The position numbers and the translations under genes are program-made. This document shows, piece by piece, positions 7,801-18,135 of a DNA stretch of 64,000 bases. The DNA lies in the NCBI RefSeq assembly GCF_024807145.1, contig NZ_JANUCA010000001.1, forward strand, positions 1,033,266-1,097,265. The letters are read 5' to 3'. Source of the stretch: Microbacterium sp. AK031 (lineage in GTDB: Bacteria; Actinomycetota; Actinomycetes; Actinomycetales; Microbacteriaceae). Below the pieces are notes generated by a model, which was not told where the DNA came from, did no database searches, and saw only the letters and a program-made list of their open reading frames with translations. Positions within the stretch are counted from its first letter, which is position 1. The number at the start of each line of letters is the position of its first letter.

Positions 7801-8568
7801 CGCCTCTATCGGTGCTGCGGGGTCGAGGAATCGGTCATACCCCTCGTCCTCGAGCCGGTCTGCGAGCTCCGGTCCGCCCTCTTCGAGGATCTTGCCCGCG
7901 ACGATGACGTGCACGAAGTCGGGACGGATATAGCGGAGGATGCGCGTGTAGTGCGTGATCAGCAGCACGCCGAGACCAGTGGATTCCTTGGCACGGTTGA
8001 CGCCTTCGGAGACGATCTTCAGCGCATCGACGTCGAGGCCGGAATCGGTCTCGTCGAGGATCGCGAACTTCGGCTTGAGCACCTCGAGCTGCAGGATCTC
8101 GTGGCGCTTCTTCTCACCACCGGAGAACCCCTCGTTGACGTTGCGCTGCGCGAACTTCGAATCCATTCGCAGGTTCGTCATCGCGCCCTTCACATCCTTG
8201 GTCCAAGACCGGATCGGCGGTGCCTCGCCGTCGAGCGCGGTCTTGGCGGTGCGCAGGAAGTTCGTCACAGTGACGCCGGGGATCTCCACCGGGTACTGCA
8301 TCGCGAGGAACAGGCCGGCACGCGCGCGCTCGTCGACGGTCATCGCGAGGACGTCTGCCCCGTCGAATGTGATCGACCCGCTGGTGACGGTGTACTTGGG
8401 GTGACCGGCGATCGTGTAGGCCAGGGTCGACTTGCCTGAGCCGTTGGGGCCCATGATGGCGTGCGTCTCACCGGCGTTCATGGTCAGGGTGATGCCATTG
8501 AGGATCGGGGTCGTCCCGGCCTCGGTGTCGACCGTGACGTGCAGGTCGCGGATCTCGAGAACAGACAT
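7798..8568 (-). CDS. sufC: Fe-S cluster assembly ATPase SufC
   Basis: ATPase subunit of the SufBC2D scaffold that builds iron-sulfur clusters in the cytoplasm; 256 residues, normal size. Walker A is GPNGSGKST at about 40-48, the signature SGGEKKRHEILQL near 150, and Walker B AILDETDSGLD followed by an H-loop LLITHYTRILRYI. These SufC-specific variants separate it from transport ATPases. It starts directly after the Rieske gene stop with no gap, inside the leftward suf operon. Confidence 0.97.
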   Translation of the reverse strand: MSVLEIRDLHVTVDTEAGTTPILNGITLTMNAGETHAIMGPNGSGKSTLAYTIAGHPKYTVTSGSITFDGADVLAMTVDERARAGLFLAMQYPVEIPGVTVTNFLRTAKTALDGEAPPIRSWTKDVKGAMTNLRMDSKFAQRNVNEGFSGGEKKRHEILQLEVLKPKFAILDETDSGLDVDALKIVSEGVNRAKESTGLGVLLITHYTRILRYIRPDFVHVIVAGKILEEGGPELADRLEDEGYDRFLDPAAPIEA

Positions 8569-8895
8569 TCAGACTTCCTTAGTTACAGTCGGATCGATGA
8601 GCACGTCGTCGCCGTCGATGTCGACGACGTAAACCGGCACGGGCTCATACGCGGGGAGATTCTGGGGGATGCCGGTGCGCAGCGAGAACGCGGAGCCATG
8701 AGCCCAGCATTCCAGGGTGTCGCCCTCGACGAAACCTTCGGACAGCGAGATCTCGCCGTGGGTGCAGGTGTCGCCGATGGCGTGCACCTCACCCGCTGAG
8801 TCGAGCACGACGGCCATCGGGACACCGTCGAGCTCCACCCTCAGCGGGGTGTCCTGCTCGAGTTCGCTCAGTCCGCAGGCGCGATGTGCGCTCAT
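8569..8895 (-). CDS. Rieske [2Fe-2S] ferredoxin-like protein of the suf operon
   Basis: Non-haem-oxygenase-type Rieske protein of 108 residues. The cluster ligands are visible as CTHG (Cys-x-His) near 43-46 and CWAHG (Cys-x2-His) near 63-67, separated by the usual 15-20 residues. It probably carries electrons; a Rieske gene between sufD and sufC is common in actinobacteria, where a role in Fe-S assembly is likely but not well defined. The start overlaps the sufD stop (ATGA), indicating coupled translation. Confidence 0.92.
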   Translation of the reverse strand: MSAHRACGLSELEQDTPLRVELDGVPMAVVLDSAGEVHAIGDTCTHGEISLSEGFVEGDTLECWAHGSAFSLRTGIPQNLPAYEPVPVYVVDIDGDDVLIDPTVTKEV

Positions 8896-10112
8896 GAGCT
8901 CACCGCCGCGAGTTCGATCTCGATCGCGCTGAGGAGCTCCTCCTCGAGGGTCGGGATGCCGAGCCGCTGCACGATGTCGGTGAGGAAGCCCAGCACGACG
9001 AGTCGGCGCGCCTCTTCTTCGGTGATTCCTCGTGCCTGCAGGTAGAACAGTTGCTCGTCGTCGAAACGACCCGTCGCACTGGCGTGTCCTGCGCCGAGGA
9101 TGTCGCCGGTCTCGATCTCCAGGTTCGGGATAGAGTCCGCGCGCGCGCCCTCGGTGAGCACCAGGTTGCGGTTCGCCTCGTACGAGTCAGTTCCCGTGGC
9201 GTTCGCGCCGATCAGCACGTCGCCGATCCACACGCTGTGCGCGCTTTCGCCCTGCAACGCACCCTTATAGAGCACGTCGCCCTTGGTGTGCGCGCCCTTG
9301 TGATGCAGGTAGACCTGGCTCTCCAGGTGCTGTCCGGCATCGGCATACGAGAGTCCGTACAGGTAGCCCTCCGAGCCGCTGCCCGCGAGCTCGACGTTCG
9401 GGTTCACCCGGACGAGTCCGCCACCGAAGCTGATGACGAAGTGCTTGAGAACCGCGTCGTTGTCAACGCGAGCCTGATGCGATGCAGCGTGCACCGCGTC
9501 GTCGTCCCAGCGCTGCACCGACACGACCGTCAGTCGCGATCCGGCACGAGCGATGATCTCGACGTTCTGGGCATACTGCGCAGAACCGCGGTGGCGGAGG
9601 ATCACCGTGGCGGAACTGTGCTCGAGCGCCTCGATCACGATGTGGGCGTCTGCTCGCTTGTCTGCGCCCTGACCGGTGATCGTGACGAGGATCGGCTCTG
9701 CGATCTCCTCCTCGCGCGGGATGCGCACGTGAAGGCCCTCGGTCGAGCCCTGCCAGGCCACAGCGGAGATGACATCTTCGGGCTGGAAGTGCTCGCCGCG
9801 CGGCGCCGAGCCGGCAGCGAGCGAGTCGGCGATGTACTGCTCACCGGTCGTGATCTCGTAAGTCACGCCGTCGTTCTCGGCGGTGACCGCGAACAAGCCG
9901 GCGAGCCGGTCGACGGGCGTGTGCTTCCAGTTCACCTCGCGGCCAGTCGGCTTACCGAAGTCACCGGGCTCGAAGGAGCGCGGGCGTGCGGACCGAGTCT
10001 GCACCGGAACGTATCCGGCGGCCGCCACCTGGGCGGCGGGGTCGATGTGCGCGCCGGTCTGGGGCGCGTTGGTGTGCTGCGCCTCGCTGGGCGCTGTCGT
10101 CGAGGCCGCCAT
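8892..10112 (-). CDS. sufD: Fe-S cluster assembly protein SufD
   Basis: Scaffold subunit SufD of 406 residues, paralogous to SufB. The right-handed beta-helix core is recognised from segments such as HIVIEALEHSSATVILRHRG, the SYADAGQHLESQVYLHHKG region, and the C-terminal GHASATGRFDDEQLFYLQARG that forms the SufB contact with its conserved Asp and His residues. The first 45 residues are Ala/Thr/Pro-rich and probably disordered. The gene begins directly after the sufB stop with no spacer. Confidence 0.95.
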   Translation of the reverse strand: MAASTTAPSEAQHTNAPQTGAHIDPAAQVAAAGYVPVQTRSARPRSFEPGDFGKPTGREVNWKHTPVDRLAGLFAVTAENDGVTYEITTGEQYIADSLAAGSAPRGEHFQPEDVISAVAWQGSTEGLHVRIPREEEIAEPILVTITGQGADKRADAHIVIEALEHSSATVILRHRGSAQYAQNVEIIARAGSRLTVVSVQRWDDDAVHAASHQARVDNDAVLKHFVISFGGGLVRVNPNVELAGSGSEGYLYGLSYADAGQHLESQVYLHHKGAHTKGDVLYKGALQGESAHSVWIGDVLIGANATGTDSYEANRNLVLTEGARADSIPNLEIETGDILGAGHASATGRFDDEQLFYLQARGITEEEARRLVVLGFLTDIVQRLGIPTLEEELLSAIEIELAAVSS

Positions 10113-11531
10113 TTAGCCGACCGATCCTTCCATGCCCATTTCGATGAGCTTGTTCAGTTCCATGGCGTACTCCATCGGCAGTTCGCGTGCGATCGGCTCG
10201 ATGAAGCCGCGCACGATCATCGCCATCGCCTCGTCCTCTGGCATGCCGCGGGACTGCAGGTAGAAGAGCTGCTCCTCGCTGACCTTCGAGACCGTGGCCT
10301 CGTGCCCCAGCTGGACGTCATCCACCCGGATGTCGATCGCGGGATACGTGTCTGAGCGCGATCTAGTGTCGACCAGCAGCGCATCGCAGCGCACGGTGTT
10401 CGCGGAGTGGTGCGCATTGGCATCGACTCGGACCTCGCCGCGATATCCGGCGCGACCGCCGCCACGGGCAATCGACTTGGAGACGATCGAGGACTGCGTG
10501 TACGGCGCCATGTGGATCATCTTCGCGCCGGCGTCCTGGTGCTGGCCGGGGCCGGCGAAGGCGACGGAGAGGGTCTCGCCCTTGGCGTGCTCGCCCATCA
10601 GGTAGATCGACGGGTACTTCATCGTGACTTTGGAGCCGATGTTGCCGTCGACCCACTCCATGGTGGCGCCCTCGTGGGCGACCGCGCGCTTGGTGACAAG
10701 GTTGTACACGTTGTTCGACCAGTTCTGGATCGTCGTGTACCGTACGCGGGCGTTCTTCTTCACGATGATCTCGACGACGGCCGAGTGCAGCGAGTCCGAC
10801 TTGTAGATCGGAGCCGTGCAGCCCTCGATGTAGTGGATGTAGCTGTCCTCGTCGGCGATGATCAGGGTCCGCTCGAACTGGCCCATGTTCTCGGTGTTGA
10901 TGCGGAAGTACGCCTGCAACGGGATCTCGACATGCACGCCCTTGGGTACGTAGACGAAGGATCCGCCGGACCAGACAGCCGTGTTGAGGGCGGCGAACTT
11001 GTTGTCGCCGGCGGGGATGACCGTTCCGAAGTACTCCTCGAAGAACTCCGGGTGCTCGCGAAGTGCCGTGTCGGTGTCCATGAAGATGACGCCCTGTGCT
11101 TCCAGGTCCTCGCGGATCTGGTGGTACACCACCTCGGACTCGTACTGCGCGGCTACGCCGGCGACCAGGCGCTGACGCTCGGCCTCAGGGATGCCGAGGC
11201 GCTCGTAGGTCTCACGGATCTCGACGGGAAGGTCTTCCCAGGACTGCGCCTGCTTCTCGGTGGAGCGCACGAAGTACTTGATGTTGTCGAAGTCGATGTC
11301 GCTGAGGTCTGCACCCCAGGTCGGCATCGGCTTGCGCCCGAACAGCGACAGACCCTTCATGCGGGTCTTCAGCATCCATTCGGGTTCGTTCTTGAGGGCG
11401 GAGATGCCGCGCACAACGTCCTCGGAGAGGCCACGTTTCGCGATCGCGCCGGCTGCATCTTCATCGTGCCAGCCGAACTCGTACACCCCCAGACCATCCA
11501 GTTCCGGGCGGTCGATCAGCACATCCGACAT
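10113..11531 (-). CDS. sufB: Fe-S cluster assembly protein SufB
   Basis: Core scaffold of the SUF system, 472 residues, as expected. Visible SufB features are the N-terminal [20 protein letters not shown] region, [19 protein letters not shown], the YIEGCTAP segment with a conserved Cys, and the C-terminal [21 protein letters not shown]. The ATG at 11531 is preceded at the right distance by AAGGAGA, which sets the start. It is the first gene of the leftward suf operon. No SufR-type regulator, cysteine desulfurase (SufS) or SufU gene is found next to it. Confidence 0.97.
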   Translation of the reverse strand: MSDVLIDRPELDGLGVYEFGWHDEDAAGAIAKRGLSEDVVRGISALKNEPEWMLKTRMKGLSLFGRKPMPTWGADLSDIDFDNIKYFVRSTEKQAQSWEDLPVEIRETYERLGIPEAERQRLVAGVAAQYESEVVYHQIREDLEAQGVIFMDTDTALREHPEFFEEYFGTVIPAGDNKFAALNTAVWSGGSFVYVPKGVHVEIPLQAYFRINTENMGQFERTLIIADEDSYIHYIEGCTAPIYKSDSLHSAVVEIIVKKNARVRYTTIQNWSNNVYNLVTKRAVAHEGATMEWVDGNIGSKVTMKYPSIYLMGEHAKGETLSVAFAGPGQHQDAGAKMIHMAPYTQSSIVSKSIARGGGRAGYRGEVRVDANAHHSANTVRCDALLVDTRSRSDTYPAIDIRVDDVQLGHEATVSKVSEEQLFYLQSRGMPEDEAMAMIVRGFIEPIARELPMEYAMELNKLIEMGMEGSVG

Positions 11532-11762
11532 CACACTCTCCTTGTCAGGCCTCAACGGTGTCATCCGCCCCGACACCTCATGGCCCGTTCGAGTCGACGG
11601 GTGTGGGTGCCGCTGGTGGGCCTCATCACGGACGCATTCTTCGCGCCTAAACTGTTGGTGATGCACCTCGCGCATTCCGCGGGCATCGCAACAATCCGAT
11701 TCTACAGGTTCCCCCTGACAAACGGGCCGCGCCCGTACGCCCGGGCGCGAGCCGGAGGACAC
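11532..11762. other. Divergent gap between sufB and ctaA
   Basis: 231 bases that should hold promoters for the leftward suf operon and the rightward ctaA gene. Apart from the ribosome binding sites at both ends I see no clear promoter, repeat or operator. Confidence 0.5.
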
Positions 11763-12863
11763 ATGCCCGAGACCGCAGCGCCCGTCGTCACTTCGCCCTA
11801 CGAAGCTCACGAGGGCCGTCGCCCCTCCGCGTTCGGTCGTCCGCTGCGAGTGCTGGCGTGGCTTTCGTTCGTCGCCGAAGCGGTGATCATCGCCACGGGC
11901 GGTGCTGTACGCCTGACCGGATCCGGCCTCGGGTGCTCGGAGTGGCCGATGTGCACCCCCGAATCGCTGGTTCCCACACCGGAGCAGGGCATCCATGGCG
12001 TCATCGAGTTCGGCAACCGGACGATGACCGGCGTGGTCGGCATCATCGCGATCGCCGTGCTGCTGCTCACGCTCAACGCAGTCGGCGGGCGCCGACCGCT
12101 CAAAGCCGCGCTGTGGTTCGCACTCGGCGGCATTGGCGCAGGGGTCGTCTGCTACGTCATCGCCACCATCGCCGGAGTACCTGCGTTTCCGTTCTTCTCA
12201 CTCGGGCTGCTGCTGGCCACCGTGGCCGGTGCTGTGCACTCGTTGCGGATCACCACCCATCGACGTGACCTGACGCTGCTCGCGTGGATCGTGCTGGTCG
12301 GGGTGGTCGCTCAGGCGTTCGTCGGCGGCATCACGGTGCTCACCGGATTGAATCCGTACATCGTGGGCTTCCACTACGCATCCTCCCTCCTGCTCGTGTG
12401 CGTCACGGCGGCGTATCTCGTCCGGATGCACGAGTCCGGCGCTCCGCGCGAGCGCGTGGTTCCCCGATGGTTCGCGATGCTGTCGCACATCACGGGACTC
12501 GCGCTCGGCGTGACGATCTTCTTCGGTGTGCTGACCACGGGTTCGGGACCGCACTCCGGGGATGCGAACGTGGTCCGCGACGGCTTCGACGCCACGATCC
12601 TCGCGCACGTGCACGCGTGGCCCGGCTATGTGCTCGCCGCCCTGGTCGCCGCGCTGACCATCATCGCGTGGATGCAGCGGATCGCACCGCGGCGGTGGCT
12701 GCTCGTGCTCGTGATCGCGATCCTCGTGCAGGTCGGAGTCGGCATATGGCAGGCTCGCGACGGACTGCCGGAGCTGCTGGTCGGCATCCACATGGTGCTC
12801 GCCTCGCTCTCGGCCGCGGCGTACACGGTGACCGTACTGCGTCTGAAGCGCCCTACCGCGTGA
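11763..12863 (+). CDS. ctaA: Heme A synthase, COX15/CtaA family
   Basis: Membrane enzyme that oxidises the C8 methyl of heme O to make heme A for cytochrome aa3 oxidase; 366 residues with about eight hydrophobic helices. Family marks are [21 protein letters not shown] near residues 44-64 with its conserved Cys pair region, EFGNRTMTG with a heme-ligand-like context, [10 protein letters not shown], and [10 protein letters not shown] near 258-267. The ATG follows a GGAGG ribosome binding site. The stop overlaps the HAD remnant start (GTGA). ctaB, which makes the heme O substrate, lies 0.9 kb away on the other strand. Confidence 0.95.
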   Translation: MPETAAPVVTSPYEAHEGRRPSAFGRPLRVLAWLSFVAEAVIIATGGAVRLTGSGLGCSEWPMCTPESLVPTPEQGIHGVIEFGNRTMTGVVGIIAIAVLLLTLNAVGGRRPLKAALWFALGGIGAGVVCYVIATIAGVPAFPFFSLGLLLATVAGAVHSLRITTHRRDLTLLAWIVLVGVVAQAFVGGITVLTGLNPYIVGFHYASSLLLVCVTAAYLVRMHESGAPRERVVPRWFAMLSHITGLALGVTIFFGVLTTGSGPHSGDANVVRDGFDATILAHVHAWPGYVLAALVAALTIIAWMQRIAPRRWLLVLVIAILVQVGVGIWQARDGLPELLVGIHMVLASLSAAAYTVTVLRLKRPTA

Positions 12864-13225
12864 CCGTGCGCGACAGAGCGCACGCTGTGGTCTTCGACCT
12901 CGACGAGACGCTGCTCGATCAGTCATCTGCCGCGGACGCCGCCGTGATCGCCTGGGCAGCCGACCTCGGGGTCGAGGATGCCGATATCGCGCAGAGGTGG
13001 TCGCTGATCTCGAACGGGCACTACGCGCGCTATCAGACACGGGAGATCAGCTTCGAAGGCCAGCGTCGCGAGCGGATGCGTGAGTTCCTGGGGCGACAGC
13101 TCACCGACGAGCACGCGCGTGCGGCGGTCCAGTGGTCGTCCTCACCAACGGTGAACGCACACAACAGTCGAGACTTCTGACGCCCGCGCTGCCAAGGGTG
13201 CCGGAAGATTTTCGGGGAATGAGTC
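12860..13225 (+). pseudogene. HAD-superfamily hydrolase remnant
   Basis: The N-terminus is a normal HAD hydrolase: motif I VFDLDETLLDQ, then a cap-domain helix region to about residue 90 (ISFEGQRRERMREFLG). After EHARAAVQ, near 13130, the sequence jumps directly to motif II, which reads VVVLTNGERTQQ in the next frame. Around 30 residues between these blocks appear missing. After motif II nothing matches the rest of a HAD protein (motifs III and IV absent), and the shifted frame stops near 13225. In the first frame translation stops at 13180. The GTG start overlaps the ctaA stop. I read it as a gene reduced by two deletions. Confidence 0.75.
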
Positions 13226-13385
13226 CATCATGAACCCGCGAACTTCTTCCGGCATCAATCTCACATCGACCGAGACCGCGCATGTCATCGAGAAGAAGGG
13301 CACCCAGCCGTTGACATGAGCACGCACAGGCTCTGCACAGGTCGCGCATAACGGACGCATCAGCGTTTCCATGAGGCTCGTGCAC

Positions 13386-13838
13386 ATGAAGAAATCACTC
13401 ACACGCAGCATCCCGTACTGGATCCTTCTCCTACTGTCCGTCGCATCCGCCGCAGTGGGCGGCTGGATCATCTCGGACAACGCCGCCACCATGACCGCTC
13501 GCCTGCTCGATGGAACGGCGACCGGAGTCGAGGTGTACGTCGGCCAGCCGTTGATCGCCGTGGGAGGCATTCTGCTGGGTGCCGGTGTGATCGGCGTGCT
13601 TCTCGCGCTCACGGTCGCTGCGGCCAAGTCGCTCGTTCCCGCCGCGGCACCCGTCGTCACGGATGCGATCGACTGGTCAGCCCAGGCCGACGAGGTCTCG
13701 GAGACTCCGACGAACTCCGCGCACGAGGAATCCGAGCCGGTCGCCGATGAGACGGTCGCAGATGAGGCGGTAGACGAAGACGATCAGAACGGCAGCAGCG
13801 GGTCGACCGCCACCGCGACGAATATCAGCGTCAGGTAG
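13386..13838 (+). CDS. Small membrane protein of unknown function
   Basis: 150 residues. Residues 7-28 form a hydrophobic segment ([22 protein letters not shown]) and residues about 57-85 a second one, so it is probably a two-helix membrane protein with both ends on the same side. The C-terminal 50 residues are acidic and rich in Glu, Asp, Thr and Val, probably disordered. The ATG at 13386 has GAGG nine bases upstream; an in-frame ATG at 13371 is possible. Its 3' end overlaps the end of ctaB by 55 bases, tail to tail. No family is recognised. It is next to the heme A genes, but no functional link is shown. Confidence 0.6.
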   Translation: MKKSLTRSIPYWILLLLSVASAAVGGWIISDNAATMTARLLDGTATGVEVYVGQPLIAVGGILLGAGVIGVLLALTVAAAKSLVPAAAPVVTDAIDWSAQADEVSETPTNSAHEESEPVADETVADEAVDEDDQNGSSGSTATATNISVR

Positions 13839-14722
13839 GTGATGGAGGCGTGGAACACCCGCATCGGACGCGGGTTCGTTCCACGCACCGCCTGCGAGTA
13901 GAGCCGGTGCGACTCATAGACGAACCATCCGCCGAAGACCACGGCTGAAACGGAGTACACCAGCCCCATGTCCGCCACCGGAATCAACAGCAGTGAACAC
14001 GCCAGTGTCGCCCACGCGTACAGGATGACCTGGAGGCCGACCTGGGAAGCGTTGCGTGTGACGCCGAGCATCGGAACGTCTGCACCCTGGTAATCGTCGC
14101 GGTACTTCATCGACAGCGGCCAGTAGTGCGCCGGCGTCCAGAGGAACACCAGCGCGAACAGCACGATGGCCGGCCATGCGATGTCGCCGGTGACGGCGGA
14201 CCAGCCGATCACCACCGGGAAGCACCCGGCGATCCCGCCCCAGATGATGTTCTGCTCGGTGCGACGCTTGAGGATCATCGTGTAGATCACGACGTAGAAG
14301 AAGATGGCCGCGACCGACAGCGTCGCCGTCAGCCAGTTGGTGGTCGCCAGCAGCCAGAGAGTGGATGCCACGGCAAGAGTCCAAGAGAAGATCAACGCCG
14401 CGCGCGGAGAGATCTCTCCGGTGACCAGCGGTCGCTTCTCGGTGCGATGCATGTGCGCATCCATGTCGCGATCGAGGTACATGTTGAACGACGCGGCGGA
14501 TCCGGCGCTCATCGAGCCGCCGATCACTGTGGCGAGAACAAGCCAGAGGTTCGGCATCCCGCCTTCTGCGAGGAACATGACGGGCACGGTGGAGACGAGC
14601 AGAAGCTCGAGCACACGGGGCTTCGTCAGCGAGACGTAGGCCTTTATAGTCTGACCGATCGGCCGTTTCACCGCCGTCGCATGCGACATGGTCGAGATAT
14701 CGATCGCCTCCTCAGCGCACAC
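13784..14722 (-). CDS. ctaB: Protoheme IX farnesyltransferase (heme O synthase)
   Basis: UbiA-family membrane prenyltransferase, 312 residues, that adds farnesyl to heme B to make heme O, the substrate of CtaA. The two Asp-rich sites are visible: [15 protein letters not shown] near 102-116 and [13 protein letters not shown] near 227-239, among about nine hydrophobic helices. The GTG at 14722 has AAGGG at a suitable distance; an in-frame ATG (14689) is the alternative and would remove 11 residues. A TAGACT box lies at 14738-14743 on the same strand. It is divergent from the pentose-phosphate operon. Confidence 0.95.
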   Translation of the reverse strand: MCAEEAIDISTMSHATAVKRPIGQTIKAYVSLTKPRVLELLLVSTVPVMFLAEGGMPNLWLVLATVIGGSMSAGSAASFNMYLDRDMDAHMHRTEKRPLVTGEISPRAALIFSWTLAVASTLWLLATTNWLTATLSVAAIFFYVVIYTMILKRRTEQNIIWGGIAGCFPVVIGWSAVTGDIAWPAIVLFALVFLWTPAHYWPLSMKYRDDYQGADVPMLGVTRNASQVGLQVILYAWATLACSLLLIPVADMGLVYSVSAVVFGGWFVYESHRLYSQAVRGTNPRPMRVFHASITYLTLIFVAVAVDPLLPF

Positions 14723-14786
14723 TCCGACAACCCTTTCAGTCTACGCCACGGGTATTCGAGCAGATAACGTCGCCGTGTCCGTTTCC

Positions 14787-14811
14787 TCACATATCACGGG
14801 ACGTAATGTGA
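14787..14811. promoter_or_regulatory. Inverted repeat TCACAT-n13-ATGTGA upstream of tkt
   Basis: A six-base inverted repeat in the gap between ctaB and tkt. It is followed by TATGCT (14827 region), a likely -10 box giving a leader of about 90 bases before tkt. The position suits an operator, but the half-sites are short and widely spaced, so it is only a candidate. Confidence 0.3.
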
Positions 14812-14923
14812 ACGAACCAACCCCGCTATGCTGAAAACACTCGCGCGCCCGGCGCTGTGCTCCTGTCCGTGACGATGCGGAGGCGCAGGGAATTCGGGCG
14901 CCCTCGTAATCGTTGGAAAGGGC

Positions 14924-17026
14924 ATGACCTTGTCGGAACTGCAGTGGGAAGAGATTGACCGGCGCGCGGTGGACACCGCGCGGATTCTGGCGGCAGATGC
15001 CGTCGAGAAGGTCGGCAATGGTCACCCTGGCACAGCGATGAGCCTTGCTCCTCTCGCTTACCTCCTTTACCAGCGCGTTCTGCGCCACGACCCGGCGGAC
15101 ACCGATTGGCTGGGCCGCGACCGCTTCATCCTCTCCGCAGGCCACTCTTCACTGACGCAGTATGTCCAGCTCTACCTGGGCGGCTTCGGACTCGAGCTGG
15201 ATGACCTCAAGTCGCTGCGCACCTGGGGCTCGAAGACGCCTGGCCACCCGGAGTACGGTCACACCAAGGGTGTGGAGATCACGACAGGCCCTCTCGGCCA
15301 GGGCCTCGCCTCCGCTGTCGGCTTCGCATACGCATCCCGCTACGAGCGAGGGCTGTTCGACCCGGACGCCGCTGAGGGCACGAGCCCCTTCGATCACTTC
15401 GTGTACGTGATCGCCGGCGACGGCGACCTGCAGGAGGGCATCACCAGCGAGGCGGGCTCGCTCGCCGGCCACCAGCAGCTGGGCAACCTCATCACGTTCT
15501 ACGACTCCAACCAGATCTCGATCGAGGACGACACCAACGTCGCGTTCACCGAAGACGTCGCCGCGCGCTACGAGGCGTACGGCTGGCATGTGCAGACGGT
15601 CGACTGGAAGAAGAGCGGCGAGTACGTCGAAGACGTCGCCGAACTGCTCGCCGCGGTCGAGGCCGCGAAGGGCGAGACCGACAAGCCGTCGCTCATCATC
15701 CTCAAGACGATCATCGGCTGGCCGTCGCCCGGCAAGCAGAACAGCGGCAAGATCCACGGTTCGGCACTGGGCGCCGACGAACTCGCCGCGACCAAGAAGG
15801 TGCTGGACTTCGACCCCGAGCAGTCCTTCGTCGTCGCAGATGACGTGCTCGCGCACACGCGTGCGCTCGCCGACCGCTCCGCAGAGGTCCGCGCCGCCTG
15901 GCAGGAGTCGTTCGACGCCTGGGCCGCCGCCAACCCTGAGCGCAAGGCGCTGCTCGACAGGCTCGAAGCGAAAGATCTCCCCGCTGACATCACCAGCGCA
16001 CTGCCGGCATTCGAGGCGGGCAAGGAAGTCTCCACCCGCGCGGCCTCCGGCCAGGTCATCAACGCCCTCGCCGCCGAGCTGCCGGAGTTGTGGGGCGGCT
16101 CGGCTGACCTCGCCGAGTCGAACCTCACGACCATCAAGGACGCCGCATCGTTCATCCCTGCCGAGTGGTCGACCCACGAGTGGACGGGCAACCCGTACGG
16201 ACGAGTGCTGCACTTCGGTATCCGTGAACACGCCATGGGCGCGATCATCAACGGCATCGTGCTGCACGGCCCGACCCGCGCTTTCGGCGGTACGTTCCTG
16301 ATCTTCAGCGACTACATGCGTCCGTCGGTGCGTCTGGCCGCACTGATGAACATCCCCAGCATCTTCGTCTGGACGCACGACTCGGTCGCGCTCGGCGAGG
16401 ACGGCCCGACCCACCAGCCGGTCGAGCAGCTTGCTACGCTGCGCGCCATCCCGAACTTCACGGTGGTGCGCCCGGCGGACGCGAACGAGACCTCGGTGGT
16501 CTGGCTCGAGCTTCTTCGCCGCCACGCGGGGCCGGCGGGTATCGCGCTGACGCGCCAGAACATCCCGGTGTTCGCACGCGGCGAAGGCGCAGCATCCGGC
16601 GAGGCTTTCGCATCGGCCGACAACGCGACCAAGGGCGCCTACGTGCTCGCGGAAGCGCCGAACGGCACGCCCGATGTCATTCTGATCGCGACGGGCTCCG
16701 AGGTGCAGCTCGCCGTCACGGCGCGCGAGACGCTCGCCGCCGAAGGCATCAACGCCCGCGTCGTCTCGGCTCCGTCGCTCGAGTGGTTCGACGAGCAGGA
16801 CGCCGCATACCGCGAGTCGGTGCTGCCGGTGGCCATCACCGCACGAGTGTCCGTCGAGGCGGGCTCCGCTCTGACCTGGCGCGGCATCGTCGGCGACAAG
16901 GGTCGCTCCATCGCGATCGATCACTTCGGCGCATCCGCCGATTACAAGACCCTGTTCCAGGAGTTCGGCATCACCGCCGAGGCCGTCGTCGAGGCGGCAC
17001 GCGCAACTGTCAAGGAGAACGCATGA
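14924..17026 (+). CDS. tkt: Transketolase
   Basis: Thiamine-diphosphate enzyme of the non-oxidative pentose phosphate pathway, 700 residues. The N-terminal [19 protein letters not shown], the TPP/Mg motif [19 protein letters not shown] near 160, the [15 protein letters not shown] loop and the pyrimidine-domain segments [11 protein letters not shown] and VRPADANET are clear. A GGAAAGG ribosome binding site precedes the ATG. It is the first gene of a six-gene rightward operon (tkt-tal-pgi-zwf-opcA-pgl). Its stop overlaps the tal start (ATGA). Confidence 0.98.
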   Translation: MTLSELQWEEIDRRAVDTARILAADAVEKVGNGHPGTAMSLAPLAYLLYQRVLRHDPADTDWLGRDRFILSAGHSSLTQYVQLYLGGFGLELDDLKSLRTWGSKTPGHPEYGHTKGVEITTGPLGQGLASAVGFAYASRYERGLFDPDAAEGTSPFDHFVYVIAGDGDLQEGITSEAGSLAGHQQLGNLITFYDSNQISIEDDTNVAFTEDVAARYEAYGWHVQTVDWKKSGEYVEDVAELLAAVEAAKGETDKPSLIILKTIIGWPSPGKQNSGKIHGSALGADELAATKKVLDFDPEQSFVVADDVLAHTRALADRSAEVRAAWQESFDAWAAANPERKALLDRLEAKDLPADITSALPAFEAGKEVSTRAASGQVINALAAELPELWGGSADLAESNLTTIKDAASFIPAEWSTHEWTGNPYGRVLHFGIREHAMGAIINGIVLHGPTRAFGGTFLIFSDYMRPSVRLAALMNIPSIFVWTHDSVALGEDGPTHQPVEQLATLRAIPNFTVVRPADANETSVVWLELLRRHAGPAGIALTRQNIPVFARGEGAASGEAFASADNATKGAYVLAEAPNGTPDVILIATGSEVQLAVTARETLAAEGINARVVSAPSLEWFDEQDAAYRESVLPVAITARVSVEAGSALTWRGIVGDKGRSIAIDHFGASADYKTLFQEFGITAEAVVEAARATVKENA

Positions 17027-18135
17027 GCACCCCCACCGCAGACCTCGCAGCCGCAGGCGTCAGCATCTGGCTGGATGACCTCTCCCGCACCCGCATCAAC
17101 TCCGGCAACCTCGCCGAGCTGATCGAGTCGCGCAACGTCGTGGGTGTCACCACGAACCCGACGATCTTCGCCGGCGCCATCACCAACCCGGATGACACGT
17201 CCTACGACGCGCAGGTCACCGAACTCGCCGCTTCCGGCGCGACCGCCGAGGAGGCCGTGTTCGCGGCCACCACCCAGGATGTCGGCGCGGCACTGGACGT
17301 CTTCCGCCCGGTGTGGGAGAAGTCGGGACACGTCGACGGTCGCGTCTCGATCGAGGTCTCCCCCGACCTCGCCCACGACACTGAGGGCACGGTCGCGCAG
17401 GCGAAGCAGCTGTGGACGAAGATCGACCGACCGAACCTGCTCGTGAAGATCCCGGCGACCAAGGCCGGCCTTCCGGCGATCGCACAGTCCATCGGTGCGG
17501 GCATCAGCGTCAACGTCACGCTGATCTTCAGCCTGGAGCGCTACGCCGAAGTCATCGACGCCTACCTCACTGGACTCGAGACGGCGAAGGCCGCCGGTAT
17601 CGATCTGTCCACGATCGAGTCAGTCGCGTCGTTCTTCGTCTCGCGCGTCGACACCGAGACCGACAAGCGCCTGGTCGCCATAGGCACGGATGAGGCGCTC
17701 GCGCTCAAGAGCAAGGCCGGCCTCGCCAACGCGCGTCTCGCGTACGAGCTGTTCGAGAAGATGTTCGCAGGCGACCGCGCCAAGGCGCTCCTGGACGCCG
17801 GTGCGAACCTGCAGCGCCCGCTGTGGGCCTCGACCGGTGTCAAGGACCCGGCGCTGCCCGACACCCTGTACGTCACCGAGCTCGTCGCGCAGGGCGTCGT
17901 CAACACGATGCCCGAGAAGACGCTAGAGGCCACGTTCGACCACGGCGTCATCGCCGGCGACACCATCACCGGCGGCTATGAGGAGGCCCGCGAGGTCTTC
18001 GCAGGGCTCCAGAAGGCCGGCGTCGACTTCGCCGATGTGACCCAGGTGCTCGAGGACGAAGGCGTCGCGAAGTTCATCGACTCCTGGCACGACCTGCTCA
18101 CCCAGGTGGCCGAGGGGCTCGAGGCGCAGCGATGA
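17023..18135 (+). CDS. tal: Transaldolase
   Basis: Exchanges dihydroxyacetone units between sedoheptulose-7-phosphate and glyceraldehyde-3-phosphate; 370 residues, the long actinobacterial form. Marks are [14 protein letters not shown] near 12-25, [11 protein letters not shown] near 41-51, the Schiff-base Lys in [11 protein letters not shown] near 146-148 and [12 protein letters not shown]. It starts in the tkt stop (ATGA) and ends in the pgi start (ATGA), so the three proteins are probably made in step. Confidence 0.98.
   Translation: MSTPTADLAAAGVSIWLDDLSRTRINSGNLAELIESRNVVGVTTNPTIFAGAITNPDDTSYDAQVTELAASGATAEEAVFAATTQDVGAALDVFRPVWEKSGHVDGRVSIEVSPDLAHDTEGTVAQAKQLWTKIDRPNLLVKIPATKAGLPAIAQSIGAGISVNVTLIFSLERYAEVIDAYLTGLETAKAAGIDLSTIESVASFFVSRVDTETDKRLVAIGTDEALALKSKAGLANARLAYELFEKMFAGDRAKALLDAGANLQRPLWASTGVKDPALPDTLYVTELVAQGVVNTMPEKTLEATFDHGVIAGDTITGGYEEAREVFAGLQKAGVDFADVTQVLEDEGVAKFIDSWHDLLTQVAEGLEAQR

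Noticed and set aside
10407..11762. Long plus-strand open frame upstream of ctaA in the same frame
   Set aside because: It is antisense to sufB with no family features; ctaA has its own ribosome binding site at 11763.
13230..13319. 29-codon frame MNPRTSSGINL... after the HAD remnant
   Set aside because: No ribosome binding site, no leaderless box and no resemblance to a known small protein; probably chance.
14689..14722. Start of ctaB at ATG 14689
   Set aside because: The GAGGAGG upstream of it is about 14 bases away, too far; AAGGG is well placed for GTG 14722. Still an open choice.
15149..16924. 591-codon open frame antisense to tkt
   Set aside because: High GC produces long antisense frames. 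The text is Arg/Asp/Glu-rich shadow sequence, and tkt on the other strand is complete.
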